Part shown: positions 8,720-16,982 of the stretch, piece after piece
Layout of the letters: each line of letters opens with the position of its first letter
How positions within the stretch are numbered: position 1 is the first letter of the stretch
Source: an uncultured Altererythrobacter sp.
GTDB lineage: Bacteria; Pseudomonadota; Alphaproteobacteria; Sphingomonadales; Sphingomonadaceae
Direction: 5' to 3'
Assembly (NCBI GenBank): GCA_947492235.1
Contig: CANLLZ010000001.1
Span: forward strand, 1,054,001-1,118,000
Length of the DNA: 64,000 bases
Made by a program: the position numbers and the translations under genes
The notes under the pieces: model-generated
Databases searched by the model: none
What the model saw: the letters and a program-made list of their open reading frames with translations, nothing else
Told to the model about the DNA's origin: nothing

Positions 8720-9901
8720 TCAGTCGCCGAACCGCTGGGGCGCCGCTTCAAGAATTACGATGCTGCCATCGCGGACCTCGCGCACTTCCATTGCGCGCTC
8801 GACTTCGCCGTTGCGCTCGAACCGGAAGGCTCCGTCGAGGCCCAGGAACCCGCCATCATCGCGCAGGGCAGAAACAGGGAAGGTGCGACCGACGCGCCAG
8901 TCCTGCGCCACTCTAAGGGCCAGTAAAACAGCGTCATAACCCAAGGTCGCAATACGGAATGGCTGTCCGCCAAAGCGGTTTTGGTAGCTTTCGGTGAAGC
9001 GCTTGAACCGGGCATCCGAGACCGAAGAGAAAATCGCCCCGCGCAGAGCCGAGACGCGGGTGATCGAGCCTTCGCCGCTCCACAATTCGGTACCGATGAT
9101 CTGGGTTGAACCCTGTCCGGAAGGTTTCAGAACCCCCGCCGCCTGTGTCGCGAGCCGGGCATTGTCGGCAATCAGCACGGCGTCATAGCCGCCCGCCTGC
9201 CGCAGCCGCTGGGCCGCGCTGACGATTGAGGTGTTGCCGCGCGTGTACCGTTCGGTGGAAATCAGTCCGCCACCCGAACTGCGCAGGGCGGCCGCAAGCG
9301 ACGCCTCTGCCTGGCGGCCATATTGTCCTTCTGGTGCGAGGATGCTGAAATTGCGCGCACCCTTGCTGCGGGCATAGCCCACCGACCGGGCAATCGACTG
9401 CGAGGGCAAATGCCCCATAACGAATGCGTCCGGTCCGGCTGCGCTCGAATCGTTGGAAAATGAAATCAGGGGGACTTCTGCCGGGCGAGCTTCGGCCAGA
9501 ACCTGAGGGACGTTTTCCGCCAGAAGCGGCCCGAGGATCAGCATATTGCCATCATTGATCGCCCGGCGCGCTGCGTTGCGCGCGCCGCCTGCTGTATCGT
9601 AGGTCGTGATCCGCAGATTGTTAGCATTGGTGTCGAGGATGGCCATCGTGGTCGCATTGGCGATCGATTGGCCGACATTGGCATTGCCGCCCGACATGGG
9701 GACCAGCAAAGCGACGCGGTGACGTTCGGTGTCGCCGGAGGGCAGGGCGGTCGCGCTGGGTTCGGGCGCGGGCGCGCTGGTGGTCGGCTCCGGTGCAGGC
9801 GCACTGGCGGTCGGCCCCTTGGGAATGACCTGACAACCGCCCAGCAATGCTGCTGTAGCGGCGACGATCAACGCCTGTTTGCCCAAATTGAAACGCTTCA
9901 T
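8720..9901 (-). CDS. Penicillin-binding protein activator (LpoA-like) lipoprotein
   Basis: A 393-residue lipoprotein with lipobox LGGC near residue 22, then a Pro/Ala-rich linker and a periplasmic type-1 binding-protein fold (VALLVPMSG start, a central LGPLLAENV, and YDAVLIAD). LpoA-like proteins of this architecture stimulate class A penicillin-binding proteins from the outer membrane. The call is supported by position: in proteobacteria this gene is commonly divergent from rsmI and beside yraN, exactly as here. The ATG at 9901 is preferred to the upstream one at 9919 because it puts basic residues directly before the hydrophobic signal. Only 28 bases separate it from the rsmI start. Confidence 0.85.
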   Translation of the reverse strand: MKRFNLGKQALIVAATAALLGGCQVIPKGPTASAPAPEPTTSAPAPEPSATALPSGDTERHRVALLVPMSGGNANVGQSIANATTMAILDTNANNLRITTYDTAGGARNAARRAINDGNMLILGPLLAENVPQVLAEARPAEVPLISFSNDSSAAGPDAFVMGHLPSQSIARSVGYARSKGARNFSILAPEGQYGRQAEASLAAALRSSGGGLISTERYTRGNTSIVSAAQRLRQAGGYDAVLIADNARLATQAAGVLKPSGQGSTQIIGTELWSGEGSITRVSALRGAIFSSVSDARFKRFTESYQNRFGGQPFRIATLGYDAVLLALRVAQDWRVGRTFPVSALRDDGGFLGLDGAFRFERNGEVERAMEVREVRDGSIVILEAAPQRFGD

Positions 9902-9929
9902 CGCTTGCGACTCCCTCATTCACTGGTTC

Positions 9930-10787
9930 ATGAGCAGTCACGTGATTAACACGACCGAAACCGAACCTCTGTCCGCTGGGCTCTATATCGTGGCCACGCC
10001 GATTGGCAATCTTGGCGACATCACGATGCGGGCAGCTGATATTCTGGCGCGGTGTGACGGTGTTGCGTGCGAGGACACAAGGGTCACGGGCAAGCTGATG
10101 AAGTATCTCGGCGTGTCGAAGCCGCTGTGGCGTTATGACGATCATGCGGGCGACAAAGAGAGATCGCGCCTAGTCGATTCGATGCAATCGCGCGCGGTGG
10201 CACTGGTAAGCGATGCCGGGACGCCGCTGGTCAGCGATCCGGGCTACCGACTGGTCAATGATTGCCGCGAGGCGGGAATACCGGTTACGACCTTGCCCGG
10301 TGCCTGCGCGGTGATCGCGGGGTTGACGCTGTCGGGTCTGCCTAATGACCGGTTCCTGTTTGGCGGGTTCCTGCCGGTGAAGGAGAAGGCGCGGGCGGAT
10401 GTGCTGGCGGAGCTGGGCGCAGTCGATAGCACATTGATCTTCTACGAAACCGGGCCACGCTTGACGAAATCCCTACGGGCGATTGCCGATGTGCTGGGCG
10501 TACGGGAAATCGCGGTGGCGCGCGAGCTGACCAAGATGCACGAGGAATGCCGACGCGGGCTGCCCGATGGCCTGATCGCCTATTACGAGGCCAATCCGCC
10601 CAAGGGAGAGATTGTCCTGCTGGTCGGCCCGCCCGAACCGGTCGAAGGCGAGCATGATCTGGATGCGCTGCTCAAGGAAGCGCTGCTGGAGGACAAACCT
10701 TCGCAAGCGGCGGGCAAGGTCGCCAAGGCCACCGGGGCTGACCGCAAAGCGCTTTATGCCCGCGCGCTTGAATTGCGCACCCCGTGA
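9930..10787 (+). CDS. rsmI: 16S rRNA (cytidine1402-2'-O)-methyltransferase
   Basis: This 285-residue SAM-dependent enzyme methylates the ribose of C1402 in the decoding centre of 16S rRNA. It shows the tetrapyrrole-methylase-like fold: YIVATPIGNLGDIT at the N-terminus, CEDTRVTGKL, the loop SDAGTPLVSDPG and LPGACAVIAGLTLSGLP. The ORF can begin at 9879, but that stretch encodes the antisense of the neighbouring lipoprotein signal peptide, so the ATG at 9930 is better. The stop codon overlaps the GTG of the next gene (GTGA), indicating an rsmI-yraN operon. Confidence 0.95.
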   Translation: MSSHVINTTETEPLSAGLYIVATPIGNLGDITMRAADILARCDGVACEDTRVTGKLMKYLGVSKPLWRYDDHAGDKERSRLVDSMQSRAVALVSDAGTPLVSDPGYRLVNDCREAGIPVTTLPGACAVIAGLTLSGLPNDRFLFGGFLPVKEKARADVLAELGAVDSTLIFYETGPRLTKSLRAIADVLGVREIAVARELTKMHEECRRGLPDGLIAYYEANPPKGEIVLLVGPPEPVEGEHDLDALLKEALLEDKPSQAAGKVAKATGADRKALYARALELRTP

Positions 10788-11134
10788 AACGACAGCAAGC
10801 CGAGAAACGCGGGCGCGAGGGGGAGACGCGGGCGGCGCTCTGGCTGACTGCCAAAGGCTGGCGCATATTGGCAAAACGGGTGAAGACCCCGCGCGGCGAG
10901 ATCGACCTGATTGCCAAGCGCGGGGGGCTCGTCGCGTTTGTCGAGGTTAAGTGGCGGCGAGCGAAGGCCGATTTGGACTTTGCCATCGATGCGCACCGAT
11001 TGCAGCGTGTCGCGGCGGCGGTGGAATGCGTGGCCCATGAATACGCCACCGAGGGCGAGGATATCCGCGTGGACGTGATCCTGCTTGCACCCGGCACCCT
11101 GCCACGCCACATCCCCAATGCTTGGCAGCCATAA
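10784..11134 (+). CDS. YraN/UPF0102 family nuclease-like protein
   Basis: A 116-residue protein of the YraN family. It has the restriction-endonuclease-like core GEIDLIAKRGGLVAFVEVKWR, where the Asp, Glu and Lys correspond to the D-ExK catalytic motif. The N-terminus has the family feature of a basic region followed by GREGETRAA. The biochemical role of the family is not settled; it is often near rsmI and linked to recombination or competence. Translation starts at a GTG inside the stop codon of rsmI, and gshB follows after 14 bases. Confidence 0.9.
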   Translation: MKRQQAEKRGREGETRAALWLTAKGWRILAKRVKTPRGEIDLIAKRGGLVAFVEVKWRRAKADLDFAIDAHRLQRVAAAVECVAHEYATEGEDIRVDVILLAPGTLPRHIPNAWQP

Positions 11135-11148
11135 GAAAGTACCCCGAT

Positions 11149-12126
11149 ATGAGTTTGCGTGTAGCCGTCCAGATGGACCCGATGGAAAGCGTGAAGATCG
11201 CAGGCGATTCCAGCTTCGCCTTGATGCTCGCTGCACAGGAGCGTGGGCACATGGTCATGCATTATGATGTCGGCACGCTGGCATGGGAGGCAGACGGGAC
11301 CAGGGCCGGGCACATTACCGCCCACTGCGCGCCAGTGACTGTGCAGCGTGTGCAGGGAGACCATTTCACCATGGGCGAGCGCCGCCAGACCGATCTGGCA
11401 AAGGATGTCGATGTCATCCTGATGCGGCAGGATCCGCCCTTCGATCTGGGCTATATCAGCGCCGCGCTGATCCTTGACCGATTGCAGGGTCAGACGCTGG
11501 TCAGCAACGATCCGCGCGAAGTGGTCAATGCACCGGAGAAGATGTTCGTTCTCGATTATGCCGAGTTCATGCCGCCGACGCTGATTGCGCGCACACTCGA
11601 CGAAGTGCGCGCCTTTCAGGCCAAGCATGGGGCGGTGGTTGTTAAACCTCTCCACGGCAATGGCGGCAAGGCGATTTTCAAGCTGGATGCTGATGGCACC
11701 AATCTCTCCGCCCTGTTCGAGGTGTTCAACCAGACCTGGCCCGAGGCGCATATGGTCCAGCCTTTCCTCCCAGAGGTGAGCGAGGGCGACAAGCGCATCG
11801 TCCTAATCGACGGGGAATTTGCCGGAGCGATCAACCGCAAGCCAGGCGAGGGCGAATTCCGCTCTAACCTTGCGCAGGGCGGCTATGCCGAAAGCGCAAC
11901 GCTGACCCCGCGCGAGGAAGAGATTTGCGCCGCGATGGGCCCGGAGCTGAAACGGCGCGGGCTGACATTTGTCGGCATCGACGTGATCGGCGGCAAATGG
12001 CTCACCGAAATCAACGTCACCAGCCCGACCGGCATCGTCGCGATCGATCAGTTCAACGGCACAGATACTGCGGGTAAAATCTGGGACGCGCTGGAGCGGC
12101 GGCACGCGGAAATGGTCAAGGGTTGA
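11149..12126 (+). CDS. gshB: Glutathione synthase
   Basis: This 325-residue enzyme of the ATP-grasp fold joins gamma-glutamylcysteine and glycine to make glutathione. Visible features are the N-terminal RVAVQMDPMESV, the DPPFDLGYI segment, the ATP-grasp core VVKPLHGNGGKAIF, the loop RIVLIDGEFAGAINRKP and the metal/ADP site LTEINVTSPTG. The start at 11149 gives MSLRVAVQMDP; an upstream ATG at 11122 lies inside the previous gene and adds no conserved sequence. The position after rsmI-yraN is conserved in alphaproteobacteria. Confidence 0.96.
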   Translation: MSLRVAVQMDPMESVKIAGDSSFALMLAAQERGHMVMHYDVGTLAWEADGTRAGHITAHCAPVTVQRVQGDHFTMGERRQTDLAKDVDVILMRQDPPFDLGYISAALILDRLQGQTLVSNDPREVVNAPEKMFVLDYAEFMPPTLIARTLDEVRAFQAKHGAVVVKPLHGNGGKAIFKLDADGTNLSALFEVFNQTWPEAHMVQPFLPEVSEGDKRIVLIDGEFAGAINRKPGEGEFRSNLAQGGYAESATLTPREEEICAAMGPELKRRGLTFVGIDVIGGKWLTEINVTSPTGIVAIDQFNGTDTAGKIWDALERRHAEMVKG

Positions 12127-12168
12127 GCCGATAGCGGCACACCTTGAACGCCGCCGCTTTGCACCATC

Positions 12169-12774
12169 ATGGATGATTTCATTGTCAGTCTGATCGAGCG
12201 GCTCGGCTATCTGGGCGTGGCCGTGCTGATGGCGCTGGAGAACATTTTCCCGCCTATGCCATCCGAGGCGATTATGGGCGCGGGCGCTCTGGCGATTGAC
12301 CGCGGCAGCATGCAATTCTGGCCGCTGCTGGTTGCCGGGACCATCGGCACGGTTATCGGCAATTACTTCTGGTTCTACCTTGGCGACCGGCTGGGCTATC
12401 AGCGGCTTGGCCCCTTCATCGTTCGATATGGCCGCTGGCTGACGATGGAATGGCAAGATGTAGAGCGCGCCACCAAGTTCTTTCGCAAGCATGGGCACTG
12501 GGTTGTCTTCGCGCTCAGAGCAACGCCAATCATGCGCACCATGATCTCGCTGCCGGCTGGTCTAGCGCATATGGGCAAGGTAAAGTTCGTGGTCTTCACG
12601 GCGGCGGGTGCAGCACTGTGGAATGTGATGCTGATCAAGGGCACGCAGTGGCTGGCGCGGACGTTTTCCGACATCGACGATATTGTCAGCGGGGTGATCA
12701 TTGCGATTATGGTGGTGGCGATTGCCGGTTATCTCTGGCGGCTCTTCACATGGAAACCGCGAAGCGAGCGCTGA
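12169..12774 (+). CDS. DedA-family membrane protein
   Basis: A 201-residue integral membrane protein of the DedA (SNARE-associated/VTT) family. The diagnostic features are ENIFPPMPSEAIM near residue 25, the GxxxG-rich segment around IGNYFWFYLGDRLGY, and the motif FALRATPIMRTMISLPAG with the conserved arginine and glycine. Four to five hydrophobic segments are visible. DedA proteins are proposed proton-linked transporters or flippases of lipid carriers such as undecaprenyl phosphate. The stop lies one base from the convergent xerC stop, so transcription must end within coding sequence or read into antisense. Confidence 0.9.
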   Translation: MDDFIVSLIERLGYLGVAVLMALENIFPPMPSEAIMGAGALAIDRGSMQFWPLLVAGTIGTVIGNYFWFYLGDRLGYQRLGPFIVRYGRWLTMEWQDVERATKFFRKHGHWVVFALRATPIMRTMISLPAGLAHMGKVKFVVFTAAGAALWNVMLIKGTQWLARTFSDIDDIVSGVIIAIMVVAIAGYLWRLFTWKPRSER

Positions 12775-12775
12775 G

Positions 12776-13675
12776 CTAGTCGTCCCTTTCTCGCGGATGG
12801 GCGCTGCGATAGGTATCCAGCATCGTCGCGGCATCGACTTTGGTATAAATCTGGGTGGAGCCCAGGCTGGCATGGCCGAGCAACTCCTGCAGGCTCCTCA
12901 GATCAGCTCCTTCGCCCAGCAGATGGGTCGCGAAACTGTGCCGTAATGCATGGGGCGTGGCGGTGTCGGGCAGGCCCAGCGACCGACGCGCGCGGGCCGT
13001 CGCCTTCTGCACCATGCCTTGAGACAGCGGACCGCCCTTGGCCCCGCGAAACAGAGGTTCGTCCTTGGGCAGCGGGTAGGGACAGGCCTCAACATAGGCA
13101 TCCACCGCTGCGCGCAATTGCGGAAGGATCGGCACGACTCGCTGTTTGCTGCCCTTGCCAGTGACGGTCAGCGTCTCGCCAAGCGGCAGCACATCGGCGG
13201 TCAGCGACAGCGCCTCTGCCACACGCATCCCAGCACCGTAGAGCAGCAGCAGCACGGCCCGGTCACGCAGTCCAATCCAGCTTTGCGCGGCATCGCTGTC
13301 CACCCGCTCTGCCATCCCCACAGCTTCGTCCGGAGTAACCGGGCGGGGCAGGCCTTTCTTGATTCGCGGCCCGCGCAGGCGCGGCGCTCCGGTTTGCTCC
13401 ATTCCAGCCTCGCTCTGGGCGAAGCGGATGAAGGATTTAAGCGCCGACAATTCGCGCGCGGCAGAGGCATTTGACAGCCCCTCTGCGCGCCGCCCGGCCA
13501 GATGACGGCGCAGGGTGCCGGCATCCAGCGTGCCGATACTCTCAAAGGTCGCGCCATCCTGCGTCAGAAGCAGTCTCTGCGCGGCCTTGGAATAGGCTCT
13601 GACTGTGTGCGGCGACCGCCTCAAATCATCGGTCAGATAGGCGGCCCACCGCTCCAGAATGGCAGCGTCGCTCAT
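12776..13675 (-). CDS. xerC: Tyrosine recombinase XerC
   Basis: A 299-residue site-specific recombinase that resolves chromosome dimers at dif together with XerD. The N-terminal SAM-like DNA-binding domain covers residues 1-95. The catalytic domain has all expected residues: R151 in GAGMRVAEAL, K174 in TGKGSKQR, H242 and R245 in HALRHSF, H268 in LLGHASLGS and the nucleophile Y277. The length and absence of nearby mobile genes indicate a housekeeping Xer rather than an integrase. The start at 13675 overlaps the hemW stop codon by four bases (ATGA), so xerC follows hemW in one transcript. Confidence 0.92.
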   Translation of the reverse strand: MSDAAILERWAAYLTDDLRRSPHTVRAYSKAAQRLLLTQDGATFESIGTLDAGTLRRHLAGRRAEGLSNASAARELSALKSFIRFAQSEAGMEQTGAPRLRGPRIKKGLPRPVTPDEAVGMAERVDSDAAQSWIGLRDRAVLLLLYGAGMRVAEALSLTADVLPLGETLTVTGKGSKQRVVPILPQLRAAVDAYVEACPYPLPKDEPLFRGAKGGPLSQGMVQKATARARRSLGLPDTATPHALRHSFATHLLGEGADLRSLQELLGHASLGSTQIYTKVDAATMLDTYRSAHPRERDD

Positions 13676-14823
13676 GCGCGCAGCAATTCGTCGGCAACCA
13701 GCTCGCCGAGCAATCCGTCTAGCAATGGCATTCCGGCGGCGGTGACACCCAGTGTATCGCCGCGCTGCCAAACCAGACCGAGCTCGGTGTAAAGCGCCAC
13801 CTTCGCCGCATCGAGCAAGCCGGAAGCGGCAATCCCTGTGCGCCGGGCGAGCGCGGCTATGTCGACACCCTCTGTCAGGCGTAGACCCATCAGCAGAGCT
13901 TCCGACGCTTGCTCATGCGGGGGGAGGGTGCGCAGCGCGGCAATGCCCTCACCGCGATCCGCAACAGCGGCCAGCCAGTTCTCCGGCTTCTTGTGCCGCT
14001 GCACCGCATTGCCGCCGCGCCGACCATGCGCGCCCGGACCGATCCCGCAATAATCGCGGTATCTCCAATAGGTGAGGTTGTGACGGCTTTCCTGCCCCGG
14101 CACAGCATGATTGCTGATCTCGTAAGCGGGCAAGCCAGCGGCGCGGGTCATGTCCTGTGTCAGAGTATACAGCGCGGCGGCGTCATCTCCCTCCATGGGT
14201 TCCAGTGCACCGATGCGGGCGTCAGTGGCGAAACGTGTGCCGGGTTCGATTGTCAGTTGGTAAAGCGAGAGATGCGTGGTGCCGAACGACAGAGCACGGG
14301 TCAGTTCCGCCGCCCACTCATCCGCAGTCTGCTTTGGGCGCGCATAAATCAGATCGAACGTGACCCTCTCGAACAGCTTCTGCGCATCTTCCAATGCCCC
14401 AAGAGCCTCCGTCACCGAATGCTCGCGGCCCAAAAAGCGCAGCGCATCATCGTCCAGCGACTGGATGCCGAGCGACACACGGTTCACCCCCGCCGCCGCC
14501 AGATCGCGGAAATTGGCCGCTTCGAAACTCGTCGGATTGGCCTCCAGCGTAATCTCGATGTCGGGGTCGAAGCCCCACAGCTTCTGCGCCTCGGACAGCA
14601 ATTGCGCCACCAGAGCTGGCGGCATCAGCGACGGCGTCCCCCCGCCAAAGAAAATGGAGCGCAGCGCTTCACCGCCAGCAAGCTTCGCTTCATATTGCAT
14701 GTCCGATAGAAGGCTGCGCGCCCACAGCGCGTGGTCCACCTCTGCCCGAACATGACTGTTGAAGTCGCAGTAAGGACATTTCTTCAGGCAAAAGGGCCAA
14801 TGTATGTATAAAGCCTGCGCCAC
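13672..14823 (-). CDS. hemW: Radical SAM heme chaperone HemW
   Basis: This protein of about 383 residues binds heme and a 4Fe-4S cluster and is thought to deliver heme to client proteins. The N-terminal YIHWPFCLKKCPYCDFNSH carries the CxxxCxxC radical SAM cysteines plus the following CDF typical of HemW and HemN-like proteins. Further family motifs are FFGGGTPSLM and RVSLGIQSLDD. There is no good ATG; a GTG at 14823 (or 14826) follows GAGGG at suitable spacing and fits the length of E. coli HemW. An upstream ATG at 14922 would add residues antisense to the CAP gene. Confidence 0.9.
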   Translation of the reverse strand: MAQALYIHWPFCLKKCPYCDFNSHVRAEVDHALWARSLLSDMQYEAKLAGGEALRSIFFGGGTPSLMPPALVAQLLSEAQKLWGFDPDIEITLEANPTSFEAANFRDLAAAGVNRVSLGIQSLDDDALRFLGREHSVTEALGALEDAQKLFERVTFDLIYARPKQTADEWAAELTRALSFGTTHLSLYQLTIEPGTRFATDARIGALEPMEGDDAAALYTLTQDMTRAAGLPAYEISNHAVPGQESRHNLTYWRYRDYCGIGPGAHGRRGGNAVQRHKKPENWLAAVADRGEGIAALRTLPPHEQASEALLMGLRLTEGVDIAALARRTGIAASGLLDAAKVALYTELGLVWQRGDTLGVTAAGMPLLDGLLGELVADELLRA

Positions 14824-14860
14824 CACCAGACCCTCGCGTCCGACAACAAGGGAAGTCAAG

Positions 14861-15445
14861 ATGCGCCGTAGCTTCGCAACCAGCGTTTGCACCATTGCAC
14901 TAATGATCAGCAGCGCCTGCACCGCTCAGGATACCGCTCCAGTCCAGTCCACCGGCACGCCGGTCATGGCCGCTCCCGAAGATGCGGTGGAAGAGGCCGC
15001 ACCGCTCGATCTGTTCGCGCTCAGCTTCCTGCAATCGCACAATCGGGCCCGGGCAGAGGTAGGCGCAAAGCCTCTCACATGGAGCACCAAGCTCGCCGAG
15101 GATGCAGCGGAGTATGCCAAGGTGCTAGCTGGGCTCAACCGGATCGAACATGCCAGCGAAGAGGCGCGCGGCGGGGCGGGCGAGAATTTGTGGATGGGCA
15201 CCACCGGCTATTTCAGCACCACCGCCATGATGGATACTTTCCTGACCGAGAAAGAGATTTTCAAGCCGGGCGTTTTTCCTGATGTATCGATTACCGGCAA
15301 TTGGGTGGATGTGGGCCATTACACCCAAATCATCTGGAAAGAGACCGAGGAAGTCGGCTGTGCCATCGCCGACAATGCGCAAAACGATGTCCTGGTCTGC
15401 CGGTATTTGCCCGCCGGAAACTGGCGCGGTACGCCAATGCCCTGA
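14861..15445 (+). CDS. CAP-domain (SCP/PR-1) lipoprotein
   Basis: A 194-residue exported protein. The start at 14861 has AAGGGA seven bases upstream and gives a lipoprotein signal with the lipobox SSAC. The mature part is a CAP domain: FLQSHNRARAEVG, a helix with the second-motif HASEEARGGAGENLW, and the signature VGHYTQIIWKET followed by CRYLPAGNW. The conserved His and Glu residues of the CAP cavity are therefore present. Bacterial CAP lipoproteins are common but mostly without known function. The gene is divergent from hemW, with about 37 bases between the start codons. Confidence 0.88.
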   Translation: MRRSFATSVCTIALMISSACTAQDTAPVQSTGTPVMAAPEDAVEEAAPLDLFALSFLQSHNRARAEVGAKPLTWSTKLAEDAAEYAKVLAGLNRIEHASEEARGGAGENLWMGTTGYFSTTAMMDTFLTEKEIFKPGVFPDVSITGNWVDVGHYTQIIWKETEEVGCAIADNAQNDVLVCRYLPAGNWRGTPMP

Positions 15446-15461
15446 AGAGGGCTAGAACCCT

Positions 15462-16088
15462 TCAGCCGAACTGATCGGCGACCAGTTTTTTGAAAGCATC
15501 GGCGCGGTGGCTGATCGCGTGCTTGTCGGCCGGGTCCAGCTCCGCAAAGGTCTGTTCGTGGCCTTCGGGCACGAAGACCGGATCATAGCCGAAGCCCATT
15601 TCACCGCGCGGGGGCCACGATAGGGTGCCCGGCGCGGTGCCTTCATACACCGCATGTTCGCCATCGGGCCACGCCAGAGCGAGCACGCAGTGAAACGCGC
15701 AGGCACGACTGGTATCGGGGCCGAGCGCCTGCACCATACCCTCGACCTTGCCCATCGCCATGAACCAGTCACGGCCCGGCTCTCCTTCGAACCATTGCCG
15801 TTCCGCCCAGTCGGCGGTGTAAACACCGGGCCTTCCGCCCAGCGCATCGACTGACAATCCGCTGTCATCTGCCAGAGCAGCCATGCCCGAAGCCTCAGCC
15901 GAAGCCCGCGCTTTGATCAGCGCGTTCTCGGCAAAGGTGGTGCCAGTCTCGGCAGGCTCGGGCAGGCCGAGAGACCCCGCCGAGAGGCATTGCACGCCGT
16001 AAGGATCGAGCAAGGCCTGAATTTCCTTCAGCTTGCCAGCATTGTGGGTCGCGATGACCAGGCTGCCCGATCCGATACGGCGTGTCAT
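15462..16088 (-). CDS. rdgB: XTP/dITP diphosphatase
   Basis: A 208-residue housecleaning enzyme that hydrolyses dITP, dITP-like and XTP nucleotides before they are built into DNA. The N-terminal [14 protein letters not shown] is the family nucleotide-binding motif. [26 protein letters not shown] and [12 protein letters not shown] are further conserved blocks that bind the base and the magnesium. The ATG at 16088 overlaps the rph stop codon by four bases, so rph and rdgB are coupled. This pair beside hemW and hrcA is a common alphaproteobacterial arrangement. Confidence 0.95.
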   Translation of the reverse strand: MTRRIGSGSLVIATHNAGKLKEIQALLDPYGVQCLSAGSLGLPEPAETGTTFAENALIKARASAEASGMAALADDSGLSVDALGGRPGVYTADWAERQWFEGEPGRDWFMAMGKVEGMVQALGPDTSRACAFHCVLALAWPDGEHAVYEGTAPGTLSWPPRGEMGFGYDPVFVPEGHEQTFAELDPADKHAISHRADAFKKLVADQFG

Positions 16089-16801
16089 TTAGCGGTCGCT
16101 TTGTCCTGCGCTGCGAAGATATCGTCGCAACCCATTTTCGCCAGACGGAGCAGGCGCAGCAGGCCCTCTTCGTCATAAGTCGCGCCCTCTGCGGTGGCCT
16201 GCACTTCGGCAATCTGGCCGCCTTCGATCAGGACGAAATTCGCATCCGCATCAGCGTCGCTGTCTTCCGGGTAATCCAGATCGAGCACCGGCGTGCCCTT
16301 GTAGATACCGCAGGAGATGGCGGCGATTTTGCCCTCGATTGGGTCTTCCTTCAGATCGCCCGAAGCAATCAGGCCGTCGACTGCCAGTTTCAGCGCCACC
16401 CATGCGCCGCTGATCGACGCGGTGCGTGTGCCGCCATCGGCCTGAATGACATCGCAATCGAGCGTAATCTGCCGCTCACCCAGCTTCTTCAGATCAACCA
16501 CGGAGCGCAAGGAACGACCGATCAGCCGCTGGATTTCCTGCGTGCGGCCCGATTGCTTGCCGCGTGCGGCCTCGCGGCTTCCACGGGTGTGGGTGGCGCG
16601 TGGGAGCATGGAATATTCGCCGGTGACCCAGCCTTCGCCCTTGCCGCGCAGCCACGGCGGAATGCGTTCTTCGACGCTGGCGGTGCACAGCACCTTGGTC
16701 TCGCCAAAGCTGATCAGGCAGGATCCCTCTGCGTGTTTGGTGTAGCCTGTCTCGATAGTGATAGCGCGCATTTCGTCGGGCGCACGGCCAGAGGGTCGCA
16801 T
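16085..16801 (-). CDS. rph: Ribonuclease PH
   Basis: This 238-residue phosphorolytic 3'-5' exoribonuclease trims tRNA precursors and degrades structured RNA. Visible family blocks are [12 protein letters not shown] at the start, [39 protein letters not shown] split over the RNA and phosphate site, RSLRSVVDL and [16 protein letters not shown]. The protein has full length compared with E. coli RNase PH. It is the first gene of an rph-rdgB pair and is divergent from hrcA across a 181-base spacer that carries a repeat. Confidence 0.95.
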   Translation of the reverse strand: MRPSGRAPDEMRAITIETGYTKHAEGSCLISFGETKVLCTASVEERIPPWLRGKGEGWVTGEYSMLPRATHTRGSREAARGKQSGRTQEIQRLIGRSLRSVVDLKKLGERQITLDCDVIQADGGTRTASISGAWVALKLAVDGLIASGDLKEDPIEGKIAAISCGIYKGTPVLDLDYPEDSDADADANFVLIEGGQIAEVQATAEGATYDEEGLLRLLRLAKMGCDDIFAAQDKATAK

Positions 16802-16854
16802 AAGTCAGTTCCTTGCTTATCGAAGGGTGCAGCCCGGCGGTACCATCCCAAGAC

Positions 16855-16889
16855 CGTTCGCCCTGAGCTTGTCGAAGGGCTGCCCTTCG
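16855..16889. repeat. Dispersed palindromic repeat, family seen in many sphingomonads
   Basis: The stretch reads CGTTCGCCCTGAGCTTGTCG followed by AAGGGCTGCCCTTCG. The end (16873-16889) is a perfect 8-base inverted repeat, CGAAGGGC-T-GCCCTTCG. The CCTGAGCTTGTCGAAGG core is, from memory, a very common intergenic repeat in sphingomonads and other proteobacteria. Only one copy is in this window. It lies between the divergent rph and hrcA genes. Confidence 0.7.
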
Positions 16890-16982
16890 TTTGTGGGACT
16901 GCGCTATAAGAAAGTGCAGTCTTTGGACAAGCGCATAGACATGGGAATTTGAAGATTTGCCGGAATTCCTTACCTAGTCACT

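Noticed and set aside
16802-16982. CIRCE operator before hrcA
   Set aside because: Neither TTAGCACTC nor GAGTGCTAA is present in the spacer.
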